Origin: RYN-230 sp963720645
Lineage (GTDB): Bacteria > Actinomycetota > Actinomycetes > Streptosporangiales > Streptosporangiaceae
DNA: 64,000 bases
Direction: 5' to 3'
Assembly (NCBI GenBank): GCA_963720645.1
Contig: CAVRFX010000020.1
Span: 1 to 64,000 of the forward strand
Shown: piece by piece, positions 24,673-33,409 of the stretch
Numbering within the stretch: the first letter of the stretch is position 1
Layout: each line of letters begins with the position of its first letter
Program-made: the position numbers and the translations under genes
The notes under the pieces: generated by a model
What the model was told of the DNA's origin: nothing
Seen by the model: only the letters and a program-made list of their open reading frames with translations
Database searches by the model: none

Positions 24673-26034
24673 CTAGGATCGCGCGGCCGGGATCGCGGCC
24701 TGATGGCGGAACGAGGCGAGCCCGCGCAGGCGCGGCCATTCGAGGGGCGGCTTGGGCGGGGGGACACCGGGCCGCTGCCTGGGCACGACCACCCGCAGCG
24801 CGCCCGGCCGGATCGCGCAGCGGACGGGCGTGGGCACCATGACCGTCTCACCGTCGATGCCGACCGGGATTTCCGGCACGTCGGCGCGCACGACGACCTC
24901 ATCCGCGGTGAGGCTGGTCAGGCCCTGCCCGTGGCCCCGGCGGATGAGCCCGATCGCCTGCCCGGCGCTGTCCACCCGGACGGCGACCATGCCAAGCGTG
25001 CCGGCGTCGAGCCGGGCGCGCCGGCCCAGGCCGGCCAGATCAGTCATCTCGTAGGGGTCGTTGCTGACCAGCACGGCCTGCGGTCCCTCGACCGTGACGT
25101 TGCCGGCCTGGGCGGACAGCCGGGCCCCCTGGTGGCCCTGGAGCAGGTCGGGCAGCGTGCGCAACGTGGTGCCGCGTTTGTCATCGCGGTACTCGGGGCT
25201 GCGGACGACCTCGGCGTAGGCCCCGAACGACGCGTTGTTCACGAACGTGCGACCGGAGATGAGGCCGAGGTCGATCCGCAGTTCCTCTCCATCGGTGAGG
25301 GCGGCGAGGCAGGCCGCGGGGTCGTCGCGGTCCAGGCCCAGGTCGAGCGCGAAGTGGTTGCGGGTCCCCGCGCTGATCACCAGGAACGGCAGGTCATGCT
25401 CGGCGGCGATGCCGGCCACCAGGGCCTGGGTTCCGTCACCCCCGGCCACCCCGAGCAGGTCAGCCCCGTCGGCCACCGCCTTGCGGGCCAGCGCGGCCAC
25501 GTCCACGATTCCCGGGCCGTCGAGCAGCGCCACCTGAGCGCCCAGGGCCTCGGCCTTCTCCTTCAGCCCGAACCGGGCGACCTTCCCGCCCCCCGACCTC
25601 GGGTTCATGATCAGGAACGCACGCTCCGGCCGGGCCGCCGGAACGGCGGGGCGGCCGCCCGGGGCCGCCCCGGGGCCCAGCGCGGCCCGGGCGGCCGCCG
25701 CGGCCAGCAGCATCAGCGCCACCGCCACGATCGCCACCCAGAGCAGGTGGTGCACCGCGAACGAGACCAGGATGACCACCGGCGCGGCGATGACCAGGAC
25801 CGCCGCCAGCCACCGGCGCACTCCCCGGTTGGCCAGGAACCAGTACCCGCCCGCCACGACAGCGCACCCCCCGGCCGCGGCGAAGATGACCAGCGTCAGG
25901 CTGCGCCACCCGGCCACGGCGATGAGCAGGACCACGGCGGCGAGCGTCAGGGCGAAGGAGGCGCGGGCGAGCCAGCGCCGGGCCGTCATCGTCATCAGGT
26001 GCCCCCATACGGCAGTGCCAGAGTCCTGCATCAT
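24673..26034 (-). CDS. Membrane-anchored diacylglycerol-kinase-family lipid kinase
   Basis: About 453 residues. Four hydrophobic helices occupy the first ~115 residues. The DAGK/sphingosine-kinase catalytic domain follows: IMNPRSGGGKVARFGL, the nucleotide loop GVAGGDGTQALVAG, then ISAGTRNHFALDLGLDRDDP and a late GIDGETVMVPTPV. Such enzymes phosphorylate diacylglycerol or related lipids at the membrane. The GGDGT motif is intact, so activity is expected. Starts ATG 26034 or 26031 follow a G-rich run. It faces the DinB gene convergently. Confidence 0.88.
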   Translation of the reverse strand: MMQDSGTAVWGHLMTMTARRWLARASFALTLAAVVLLIAVAGWRSLTLVIFAAAGGCAVVAGGYWFLANRGVRRWLAAVLVIAAPVVILVSFAVHHLLWVAIVAVALMLLAAAAARAALGPGAAPGGRPAVPAARPERAFLIMNPRSGGGKVARFGLKEKAEALGAQVALLDGPGIVDVAALARKAVADGADLLGVAGGDGTQALVAGIAAEHDLPFLVISAGTRNHFALDLGLDRDDPAACLAALTDGEELRIDLGLISGRTFVNNASFGAYAEVVRSPEYRDDKRGTTLRTLPDLLQGHQGARLSAQAGNVTVEGPQAVLVSNDPYEMTDLAGLGRRARLDAGTLGMVAVRVDSAGQAIGLIRRGHGQGLTSLTADEVVVRADVPEIPVGIDGETVMVPTPVRCAIRPGALRVVVPRQRPGVPPPKPPLEWPRLRGLASFRHQAAIPAARS

Positions 26035-26252
26035 CCCCCCGGGGGCGTTGGCGCCCCGGGATACAGCACGCCTGCCTACGGGACCCTCCACGATCCCTTA
26101 CCCGCGCACTGTGCGCTAGGGGCAGTTGTGCCGCAAAGAACGGGCCTTGGTCCCGGTTAGCCCTGGTTCCCGTTAGACCTGGTTCCGCGGGCCGGTGAAT
26201 AATGGGCTGGCCGCCTCCCGCCGGATCGGGGGACGATCCGCGCTCGTAAGCC

Positions 26253-27083
26253 TCACGGGCGCCCGACGGGCGGGTCAACGTCGTCATAGACGCGCGCGGC
26301 GGCCAGCAGCCCGTCCGGGCCGCGCTCGTAGACGGCGATCCCCGCCTGGGCCGGCAGGTCGTGGCGGCCCCAGCGGACGCAGTTGTACTCCAGGGCGCAG
26401 CGCACGCCGTCGTCGGTCACGGCGCAGTGCTCCAGGCCGATGCCGCCGCCCGCGCTGAAGCACCTGGTGAAGAACGAGCGGAGTTCGGGGGTGCCCCGGT
26501 GGGCGTAGTGCGGGCCGATGGGCTCGCGGTAATACCCGTCGGCGGCGAAGGTGGCGACGATCGCGTCGGGATCCCCCGCGCCGAGCGCGGCCTGGTAGCG
26601 GCCGATGACGTCGCCGGGGTGCGCGGGGCCCGGCCCGAGGATGGGTGGCCGGACATGGCGCCGCCCGTCCACCGGCCACTGGCTGCAGTAGGTGCGGAAC
26701 ACCACCGACAGGTCGTCGGGTGATTCGGCGACGACCGCCAGCGGCCACGACACCTCCTGCCCATCCTGGTCCAGGTGGGCCAGCAGCTCGACCACGGCCC
26801 GCCCGCCCGCCACGGTCGAGGCCACCGTCTCGGTGCGGGCGTGCTGCCGGGCCAGCCAGGACTTGTTGCGGCCGACGAACTCGCGCAGCTGATGGTGGCC
26901 GCGGACCTCACCGGCGCGCGGGTCGTGGATCACGACCTCCCCGGGCCACGCCGTCTCCAGGGCGCGGGCGTCCCCCTCGTTCAGGGCGGTGAAGTACTGC
27001 CCGACCGGATCAGCCCGGCCGGCGGCGCGGGTCTCCCGGCGCGCCAGCTCCACCGCACTGCTGAAGTCCGGAAACCACGGCAT
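26253..27083 (-). CDS. Tandem SnoaL/NTF2-like protein
   Basis: About 276 residues made of two NTF2-fold repeats: the first around DPVGQYFTALNEGDARALETAWPGEVVIHDPRAGEVRGHHQLREFV, the second around DVIGRYQAALGAGDPDAIVATFAADGYYREPIGPHYAHRGTPELRSFF. The spacing and pattern fit SnoaL-like proteins, which range from ketosteroid-isomerase-like enzymes to ligand-binding domains. The function is not predictable. ATG 27083 has GGGAG spaced six bases upstream. Confidence 0.8.
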   Translation of the reverse strand: MPWFPDFSSAVELARRETRAAGRADPVGQYFTALNEGDARALETAWPGEVVIHDPRAGEVRGHHQLREFVGRNKSWLARQHARTETVASTVAGGRAVVELLAHLDQDGQEVSWPLAVVAESPDDLSVVFRTYCSQWPVDGRRHVRPPILGPGPAHPGDVIGRYQAALGAGDPDAIVATFAADGYYREPIGPHYAHRGTPELRSFFTRCFSAGGGIGLEHCAVTDDGVRCALEYNCVRWGRHDLPAQAGIAVYERGPDGLLAAARVYDDVDPPVGRP

Positions 27084-27663
27084 GTCAACTCCCGAGCTCA
27101 CTGCGGGGCGGGCAGTTTTCTCTAACGGATGTGCCGTCCTTGATCCTCCCGCAGCGTACTCATCCCCGCGGCCGGGCCCGTGAAAGCCCCCGCCGGTCAG
27201 TCCCCTTCCGGGCCTGCGTGGCCTCTTCCTCCCGGGGATGGCGACGCGGTTCCCGGACGGCCAGGCCCCGTGCGGCCGGCCCTGAGCCCGCGGCCCCCGT
27301 CCATGGGCCGGGCGGCGAGGACGGCCAGGTGCAGGGCGACCAGCAGGTCTTCCAGCTCCGGCCTGGAGCCGATCGTGCCCTGGCTGACCTGCGCCCGGAC
27401 CAGCTGGGCCGTGGCGCCGGCGCCCCCGTCGGGACCCAGGCCGCGATCCTCGTGAGGGCCATGGCGGCCGACGGCACGACCGGGTCCGCCTATCTCTACG
27501 CGGTGGCCGAGCGCAGCGAGGACACCATCGTCTGGCCCACCTACCAGGGCATCCCCGCGTCAGGCAGCGGCGCGGTCACGGATGCCCGCCCCGATGGAGC
27601 TGCCGCGCCGACCCGAGATGGGCGGCCCCCGGACTCAGGATCGACGACGATTGCGGGGACCGC
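27084..27663. other. Degenerate region before an MFS gene remnant
   Basis: About 580 bases with no gene I can support. A plus-strand frame runs from 27131 to 27667, but its first half is low-complexity; only a short segment (AAILVRAMAADGTTGSAYLYAVAERSED) looks protein-like and I cannot name it. Since the following gene is a decayed transporter tail lacking its N-terminal two thirds, this stretch may contain further unrecognisable debris. Confidence 0.45.
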
Positions 27664-28453
27664 GTGAGTGCCACTGCCACCTATACGCCGTGGATGGCCA
27701 GCTTCACCGAGACCGTCGAGACCCGTAACCCGGCGCTGGTCGCCACCGGGCTGGCCATCTGGGGCTGGATCGTCCGGGTGACGGTCTTCCTCTCCTTCCT
27801 GATCATCCCCGGCCTTGATCAACTCGGTGAATCCGCTGGTCAGCTACGGGTCCACGGTGTCCGCGTACGCGACCCAGTACAAGAGCGAGATCGCGTTCGC
27901 CCAGACCCACCCGCAGGTCGTCGCCACCGCCACGGCGTACAAGACCCAGCTGGCCAACGCGCAGAGGTTCGCGCCTGAACTGGCGGTGATCCAGGCCAAT
28001 CCCGCCCTGTTCGCCACGCTGGCCGCCTACCCCAACCCGGCCGCGATCCCGCCGAAGCTGGCCGCCCAGGCCGTCGCCGCCGCGGGCGGGGGCGCCAAGG
28101 GAACCGCGATCCTCGCCACGATCGGCGCGAACGGCGCCGCCATTAAGGGCGTCATCGCCGCGGCGCCCAAGCTGGCGGCGGTCGCGCCCTACGCGGCCCA
28201 GCTGACCGCGCTGTCCAAGGTCCCGCCGCAGGTGTTCGCGTACCTGAAAGCCCACGGCGCCGCGGTCCAGAAGGCTGCTGCCCAGGCCCCCGGCCAGTGG
28301 AAGACCTGGTACTGGGTGTGCTTCGGCGGGTTCCTGTTCTTCCTGGCCAGCATCCCGCTGCTGCGCGGCCGCTGGAAGCCGTCCAGCGCCCGCCGCGACG
28401 AGGAGGAACACGAGGCGATGGTGGAGGCTGAGCTGGCCAAGCTCGGCACCTGA
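27664..28453 (+). pseudogene. C-terminal remnant of an MFS transporter, frameshifted
   Basis: The reading MSATATYTPWMASFTETVETRNPALVATGLAIWGWIVRVTVFLSFLIIPG, then (after a one-base shift near 27808) LINSVNPLVSYGSTV..., ending WKTWYWVCFGGFLFFLASIPLLRGRW and DEEEHEAMVEAELAKLG, matches the last third of a large actinobacterial MFS transporter type with a long Ala-rich extracytoplasmic insert between its last helices. The first ~9 transmembrane helices are absent upstream, so this cannot be a working transporter. Both truncation and frameshift support decay, though the shift alone could be an assembly error. Confidence 0.72.
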
Positions 28454-28539
28454 ACCCGGGCCGCCGGGGAGCACGCCGGCCCCGCCGGGACGGCGCGCTC
28501 CCGCGACGGCGATCACCCGGGCGGGTGCTCCCGGCTGCG

Positions 28540-29634
28540 TCAGGGGCCGCCCCTGCCCGGGCCCTGAACCGGTGGCGGGCCGGGATCCCCGCCGGGGCCC
28601 ACGCCGTCACCGCAGGAGGCCAGGAACGCGGCGATCGCCATCTCGGTCCCGGCGGCGGCCGGGAGGACGGGCGGCAGCGGCGGGATCTCGGGGAGTTCTC
28701 CCGCCGCCTGGTACCAGCTGATCAGCCGGGGATCGATGTAGGACGAGCGGGCGACCGCCGGGGTATCCCCGAGCGCCCGCGCCACCTCGCGGACGCTGGC
28801 GGAAATGACCCGCTGACGGCTCTGCGGGGCCGCGGGCCCGGCGTTCGCCAGCACCAGCGCCATGAGCACGGTGGCGTTCCAGGTCCGGAATTCCTTGGCG
28901 GTGAAGTGGCCGCCGGCCTGGGTAGCTATGTAGGTGCCCACGTCGCGGGAGTGGAGCCGGTGCCAGGCGTCGTCGTGCTCGTAGCAGAACAGCTCCTCGC
29001 GGCCGTTGTCGGACTCGGCCAGGGCCCGGACGGTGGGCTGGACCACCCGGTCGGTGACGCAGATCGTCCGCTCCTTGCCCCACTTCGCCACGTAGTCGAA
29101 CAGGATGCCGTCCCGCGTCACCCGCACGTGGCGCTTCTCCAGCGTCGTGGCGCCGTAGTGGTGGTCCAGCTCGGCGTACCTCTCGCTGCCGAGGCGGAAC
29201 AGGCCGAGGTCGATCAGCCGGACCACGCCGGCGACGACCCGGTCACGCTTCAGCCCGCGCCGCCTCAGATCGCGCTCGGCCGCCTCCCGCAGCGCGGGCA
29301 GCGCGCTGGCGAAGCGCAGCATGTGCGCGAACTTCTGGGCATCACGCTGCTCGCGCCAGAGCGGGTGGTACAGGTACTGCAGGCGGCCCCGGCTGTCCAG
29401 GCCGGTGGCCTGGACGTGGCCCCGCGGCTCCGGCGAGATCCAGACGCTCTCCCAGGCGGGCGGGATCCTGAGCGCGCGGATGCGCTGCAGCGTCTCCCCG
29501 TCGGTGATCAGCGCGCCCGCCGGGCTGAGATACCGGAAGCCGCCGCCGGTACGCGCACGGGTGATCCCGGGGCGGTGCGGGTCGCTGCGCACCAGCCCGG
29601 GCACCGCGGCCGCCGGCGGCCCCTCGAGGCTCAT
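28540..29634 (-). CDS. DNA topoisomerase IB (eukaryote/poxvirus type)
   Basis: A 364-residue type IB topoisomerase. Blocks typical of bacterial TopIB are seen: GGFRYLSPAGALITDGETLQRIRALRIPPAWESVWI, QATGLDSRGRLQYLYHPLWREQRD, KRHVRVTRDGILFDYVAKWGKE, HFTAKEFRTWNATVL and the active-site Tyr in ARSSYIDPRLI. It nicks one strand by a 3'-phosphotyrosine bond and relaxes supercoils of either sign without ATP. The first and last ~20 residues are disordered. ATG 29634 has GGAGGT just upstream. It is a single-gene unit. Confidence 0.95.
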   Translation of the reverse strand: MSLEGPPAAAVPGLVRSDPHRPGITRARTGGGFRYLSPAGALITDGETLQRIRALRIPPAWESVWISPEPRGHVQATGLDSRGRLQYLYHPLWREQRDAQKFAHMLRFASALPALREAAERDLRRRGLKRDRVVAGVVRLIDLGLFRLGSERYAELDHHYGATTLEKRHVRVTRDGILFDYVAKWGKERTICVTDRVVQPTVRALAESDNGREELFCYEHDDAWHRLHSRDVGTYIATQAGGHFTAKEFRTWNATVLMALVLANAGPAAPQSRQRVISASVREVARALGDTPAVARSSYIDPRLISWYQAAGELPEIPPLPPVLPAAAGTEMAIAAFLASCGDGVGPGGDPGPPPVQGPGRGGP

Positions 29635-29796
29635 GACCTCCGAGCGTATGCGCCGCTGCCCCCAGGCGGATCACCAGGTCTGCCGGCCCGGCGTCCCCCG
29701 GCCCCCGGCTGGCCCGGACAGCGTCCGTGAGCCCACTCAACTTTCCCGCCCTCCGTGTCGTGCAATAACTATGTGGGCACTGCAGCGTGGTCGGTG

Positions 29797-30006
29797 ATGG
29801 GCGAGGCCGGGCCGACCGACGACGTCATCGGCGTCGGTGACTCGTCGTTCGAGGATTTCGTCGCGGGCTCGTCGGCGCGCCTGTTCACCATGGCCAGGCT
29901 GCTGACCGGCGGCAACCGGGCCGAGGCCGAGGACCTGCTGCAGGGCGCGTACGAGCGGGCCTACCGGCGCTGGGGCCGGATCTCGCGCCGGGCGGTCACC
30001 GGCTGA
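29797..30006 (+). pseudogene. N-terminal fragment of a SigE-family ECF sigma factor
   Basis: About 69 residues. The segment SFEDFVAGSSARLFTMARLLTGGNRAEAEDLLQGAYERAYRRWGRI is the region-2.1/2.2 part of SigE-family ECF factors. Instead of going on through regions 2.3-4 (another ~110 residues), the frame ends within nine codons (SRRAVTG-stop). No frame nearby carries the missing parts, so they have been deleted. An upstream in-frame start at 29755 exists but ATG 29797 is the natural one. Confidence 0.75.
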
Positions 30007-30017
30007 GCACGGCGAAG

Positions 30018-30365
30018 GTGGCCGGCTCCGCCATGATCATCGCGGTCGAGAACGGCCATACGGCGGTGGTGTCCGCCGCCCCGCAGACCCGCGGCCGGTT
30101 CCGGTTCCTGGCCGGCTTCAACCCCAACGGGAAGCCCTACACCCTGGCCGAGGGTGCTCCCGGCCTGACGCTGGCCGGCTGCTCGCCGGTCCCGGGCGGG
30201 GCCGGGATCCCGGAGAGCTACGCACCCGGGCTGACCATGTTCTGGGAGGGCTACGTCACCGGCCTGCGCGGCTGCATCCCCCTGGAGGTGCGTTCCCGGT
30301 CCGCCAGCACGCCCGTCCGGGTCACCGTGGCCGAACCCGCCGCCAGCGCGGCTCGTGGCTGCTGA
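30018..30365 (+). CDS. C-terminal piece of the SigE-family companion protein
   Basis: About 115 residues (FRFLAGFNPNGKPYTLAEGAPGLTLAGCSP..., PGLTMFWEGYVTGLRGCIPLEVR) resembling the C-terminus of a secreted or membrane protein normally encoded just downstream of SigE-family sigma genes in related actinomycetes. It starts abruptly 12 bases after the truncated sigma frame with no ribosome-binding site and no signal peptide. The simplest reading is that a deletion removed the 3' part of the sigma gene and the 5' part of this gene. Whether it is expressed is doubtful. Confidence 0.5.
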   Translation: MAGSAMIIAVENGHTAVVSAAPQTRGRFRFLAGFNPNGKPYTLAEGAPGLTLAGCSPVPGGAGIPESYAPGLTMFWEGYVTGLRGCIPLEVRSRSASTPVRVTVAEPAASAARGC

Positions 30366-30457
30366 ACTTCCGGCTGCTCAGCCACCCGCTGCTGACCGGT
30401 GGCGGCCGCGGGGGAAACCGGATTGCCGTGCCGCCTCCTGTCCGGTAGGAACGTCGC

Positions 30458-31015
30458 ATGCTGCGCGGGGAAGTGGCCGGGTTGCGGGCCCGTGAAGACA
30501 GTGACGTCGCGATCCTGCATGCGGAGCTGCATGACGATGTGACGACCAGGGTCCGGGCGGACACACGGCCCTGGCGGCCGATCCCGGCCACCGCGGCCCA
30601 GTCTCCGTACCGGGTGACGGGCCGGGAGGAAGACAGCGCCACGTTCTCGGTGGTGCACCTGGCCAGTGGCGAACTGGCCGGTGAGGCGCTGCTGTGGGGC
30701 ATCGACGTGCACAACCGCTCGGCCCATGTCGGCATCTCGCTGCGGCCGGGGTTCCGCGGCCGCGGCCTGGGCACCGACACCGTCCGGGTGCTGTGCGGGT
30801 ACGGCTTCGCCATCCTCGGGCTGCACCGGCTCCAGGCTGAGACGCTGGCCGACAACGCCGCGATGATCGCGGCGGCCACCCGGGCCGGCTTCGTGGCGGA
30901 AGGCAGCCTGCGCCGCTCGGCGTGGGTCAACGGCCGCTTCGCCGACGAGGTCATCCTGGGCATGCTCGCCGCCGACTGGCACCCGGCCCCGGGGCCAGCG
31001 GGCCGGGCGGGATAG
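30458..31015 (+). CDS. GNAT-family N-acetyltransferase (RimJ/RimL-like)
   Basis: A 185-residue acetyltransferase. The acetyl-CoA-binding motif A is in HVGISLRPGFRGRGLGTDTVRVLCGYGF, followed by GLHRLQAETLADNAAMIAAATRAGFVAEGSLRRSAWVNGRF, the typical Ala/Gly-rich helix and AGF-x2-EG ending of RimJ/RimL relatives. It acetylates N-termini or small amines; target unknown. ATG 30458 follows a GGAACG-containing stretch. The C-terminal 15 residues are Pro/Ala-rich. Confidence 0.88.
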   Translation: MLRGEVAGLRAREDSDVAILHAELHDDVTTRVRADTRPWRPIPATAAQSPYRVTGREEDSATFSVVHLASGELAGEALLWGIDVHNRSAHVGISLRPGFRGRGLGTDTVRVLCGYGFAILGLHRLQAETLADNAAMIAAATRAGFVAEGSLRRSAWVNGRFADEVILGMLAADWHPAPGPAGRAG

Positions 31016-31044
31016 CAGGCTGGGCGGGGCAGCAGGCTGGGTAG

Positions 31045-31833
31045 CTAGACCGTGGTGGCTGACTCGCCCAGCGCCGCGGCGACGTCGCGGCCCAGTTCGG
31101 ACCGGCGGCGGGCGGCGTGGCCCGGGCGGTTGGTGATGAGGACGTCGATCCGCTGGTCGCTGAGGAACTGGTCGATCAGCATGTCGTGGTCGACGGTCCA
31201 CACCATGATGCCGATGCCGTTGCGGTGGCATGTCCGGGCCACGCCCAGCCGCGCGAGCCGGTAGTTGACCGCCACCCAGTCAGCGCCGCAGGCCCGGATC
31301 CGGGGGAGGGGGAACAGCTCGCTGTGCCGCACGGCCGCCCAGCGCCGGCGCGGCACCCCGCGGAGGCTGCGGCCCAGCGACAGCGCGGTCCGGACCCCGG
31401 GGAATGACCGCTTGATCGTGGCGACCGAGGTGTCTTCGAGGGTGGTGACGATGAAATTGCCCGGGCCCAGGATCGAGGAGGCCAGCGTCACGACCTCGGA
31501 CTCGTAGCCGGTTTCCTTCAGGTCGAGATGCCCGATGAGGCGTCCCGCGAGCAGCGCCATCACCTCGTCCACGCGGGGAACCACGTAGCGCAGGTGGTCG
31601 CAGAGTTCGGCGTATTCGAGGTCGGCCACCAGCGGGCCGCCGCGGCCGGCCCGCCCATCGTGGTAGACGACCAGGACGTTGTCGGCCGTCCTGCGGATAT
31701 CGAACTCGGCGTACTCGGCGCAGCCGGACAGCGCCCCCGCGTAACTGGCGTAGGTAACTGGTTCCGCGTCTGGTGAGTGGTCGCAATGGGCGGAGATGTG
31801 TACCACGTCGCTGAGCTCTCCGTTGACGGCCAT
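31045..31833 (-). CDS. Glycerophosphodiester phosphodiesterase family protein
   Basis: About 262 residues with the GDPD TIM-barrel pattern: EYAEFDIRRTADNVLVVYHDG (metal ligands E and D plus the catalytic His), HLDLKETGYE (Glu/Lys site), FPLPRIRACGADWVAVNYRL and GIMVWTVDHDMLIDQFLSDQRIDVLITNRPG. The first catalytic block, normally HRG, reads ISAHCDHSP, so the N-terminal catalytic His environment is altered. It presumably cleaves glycerophosphodiesters or a related phosphodiester in the cytoplasm, as no signal peptide is seen. ATG 31833 is used. Confidence 0.85.
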   Translation of the reverse strand: MAVNGELSDVVHISAHCDHSPDAEPVTYASYAGALSGCAEYAEFDIRRTADNVLVVYHDGRAGRGGPLVADLEYAELCDHLRYVVPRVDEVMALLAGRLIGHLDLKETGYESEVVTLASSILGPGNFIVTTLEDTSVATIKRSFPGVRTALSLGRSLRGVPRRRWAAVRHSELFPLPRIRACGADWVAVNYRLARLGVARTCHRNGIGIMVWTVDHDMLIDQFLSDQRIDVLITNRPGHAARRRSELGRDVAAALGESATTV

Positions 31834-31949
31834 CAGCCTGCACTCCCTGATCCGCTCACATCCTGGGCCGGGCAGGCAGCCAGGCGGTGAACCCCAGGCC
31901 TCTACCGGGAGGCTTCGGCGGGAAACTCCGGATGCCGCGCGGCCGGGCC

Positions 31950-32270
31950 TCATGCGCGACCGGTGCGCCGCGGGTACCCAGGGTCGATCAATTCCAGCTG
32001 GCTGCCCCGGCCGGCGATGAACACGCGGCCGGTGGCCTCATCCACGGCCACGCTGTTGGGCTGGCGGACCGTGGGCCAGGTCTGGTCCGGCACCAGCCCG
32101 GCGCCCGAGACGCGAAAGGATTCCAGCCGGTTCGTCGCGGTCAGCGTGACGTACACCAGCCCGCGGCGGCGGTTGACGGCGATTCCGTACGGTGCGCCGG
32201 GCTGGGTCACCACGGCCGCGGCCTGGTGCGGGCCGGCCGCGCTGACCCGGAAGATCAGCACCGCGTCGCC
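31950..32270 (-). pseudogene. Beta-propeller (YncE-like) C-terminal fragment
   Basis: The readable part, VLIFRVSAAGPHQAAAVV..., GIAVNRRRGLVYVTLTATNRLESFRVSG and VAVDEATGRVFIAGRGSQLELIDPG, contains about two blades of a YncE/NHL-type beta-propeller, which normally needs six or seven. Upstream (about 32280-32345, minus strand) another frame reads WAVLHPGPGLTVMIGAVVAA, reminiscent of the start of a UbiA-type prenyltransferase. The join looks like a deletion between unrelated genes. The product is unlikely to fold. Confidence 0.55.
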
Positions 32271-32476
32271 GCGGCCACGACCGCGCCGATCATGACGGTC
32301 AGGCCCGGCCCGGGATGCAGCACGGCCCACAGCGTACGCACCCCGGCCACCGGCACCCCGGAACGCTGCCTGCGATAAGAATCCGGTCATGCCTGCCTGG
32401 CGGCCATCAACGTGTCACGTCCGGCCGGTGCGGGGTGTCAGTGTGGGTGACACCGGCACCGAGGGAACGCGAACAG

Positions 32477-33409
32477 ATGACCGACAACGACTGGCTGGCC
32501 GCCGCCTTCGAGGAGCACCGCGGCCACCTGCGGGCGGTGGCCTACCGGCTGCTCGGCTCGGCGAGCGACGCGGAGGACGCGGTCCAGGACACCTGGCTGC
32601 GGCTGACCGGCACGGACACCAGCGAGGTGGAGAACCTCGGCGGCTGGCTGACCACGGTCGTGGCCAGGGTGTCCCTCAACATGCTCCGGTCACGCCGCCA
32701 TGAGCAACCGGTCGGCGGCGGGTGGCCTGGCGCCCTGGAGCCGGCGGCCGGCGCCAGCACCGGGGCGCTGGCCGGCGGCGCCCCGGTCCCGGCCAGCCCG
32801 GCCGGTGACCCGGAGGACGAGGCGCTGCTCGCGGACTCGGTCGGCCTGGCCTTGCTGGTCGTGCTGGACACGCTGACCCCGGCCGAGCGGCTCGCGTTCG
32901 TGCTGCACGACATGTTCGCGATGCCGTTTACCGAGGTGGCGGCCGTGCTGGGGCGCTCGCCGGAGGCGACCCGGCAGCTCGCCAGCCGGGCCCGGCGCCG
33001 GATCCGCGGGGCGCCCAGCCCGGACCGGGCTGCCGACCTGGCCCGTCAGCGGGAGGTGGCCGCTGCGTTCCTCGCCGCATCGCGCGGCGGCGACTTCGCG
33101 GCCCTCGTCGCGTTGCTGGATGATGAGGTCACGCTGGCCGGGGACGCCGCGGCGATCCCGTCCGGGCGGCCGGTGCGGCTGCGCGGCGTGGATGCGGTCG
33201 CCCGGGGTGCGTTCGCGTCCTCAGCCCGGGCCGGGCAGTCCCGGCTGGCCCTGGTGAATGACTCGGTGGGCATCGTGTTCGCGCCCGCCGGCCGTCTGCA
33301 GGTCGTGCTGGCCCTGACGGTCAGCCCCGCCCGCCGGATCACCGCCATCGACGTCATTGCCGACCCGGGCCGGCTGCGGCAGCTCCGCCTGGCCCTGCTG
33401 CCGGATTAG
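32477..33409 (+). CDS. SigJ-type ECF sigma factor with SnoaL-like C-terminus
   Basis: A 310-residue sigma factor. Region 2 is in FEEHRGHLRAVAYRLLGSASDAEDAVQDTWLRLTG with WLTTVVARVSLNMLRSRRHE; region 4 in LDTLTPAERLAFVLHDMFAMPFTEVAAVLGRSPEATRQLASRARRRI. A C-terminal NTF2-like domain follows (AAFLAASRGGDFAALVALLDDEVTLAGD), the layout of the SigJ/ECF41 group, where the tail regulates sigma activity instead of a separate anti-sigma factor. ATG 32477 starts MTDNDWLAAAFEEHRG. ECF41 genes usually sit beside a carboxymuconolactone decarboxylase or oxidoreductase target; none is adjacent here. Its stop overlaps the convergent tetR gene. Confidence 0.92.
   Translation: MTDNDWLAAAFEEHRGHLRAVAYRLLGSASDAEDAVQDTWLRLTGTDTSEVENLGGWLTTVVARVSLNMLRSRRHEQPVGGGWPGALEPAAGASTGALAGGAPVPASPAGDPEDEALLADSVGLALLVVLDTLTPAERLAFVLHDMFAMPFTEVAAVLGRSPEATRQLASRARRRIRGAPSPDRAADLARQREVAAAFLAASRGGDFAALVALLDDEVTLAGDAAAIPSGRPVRLRGVDAVARGAFASSARAGQSRLALVNDSVGIVFAPAGRLQVVLALTVSPARRITAIDVIADPGRLRQLRLALLPD

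Noticed and set aside
24703..26160. 485-codon plus-strand frame opposite the lipid-kinase gene
   Set aside because: Antisense shadow: Arg/Gly/His/Pro-rich translation with no family motifs, opposite a protein with an intact GGDGT domain.
27131..27667. 178-codon plus-strand frame before the MFS remnant
   Set aside because: The first half is low-complexity Arg/Pro/Gly sequence; only a short part looks protein-like and I could not assign it. Treated as uncertain debris.
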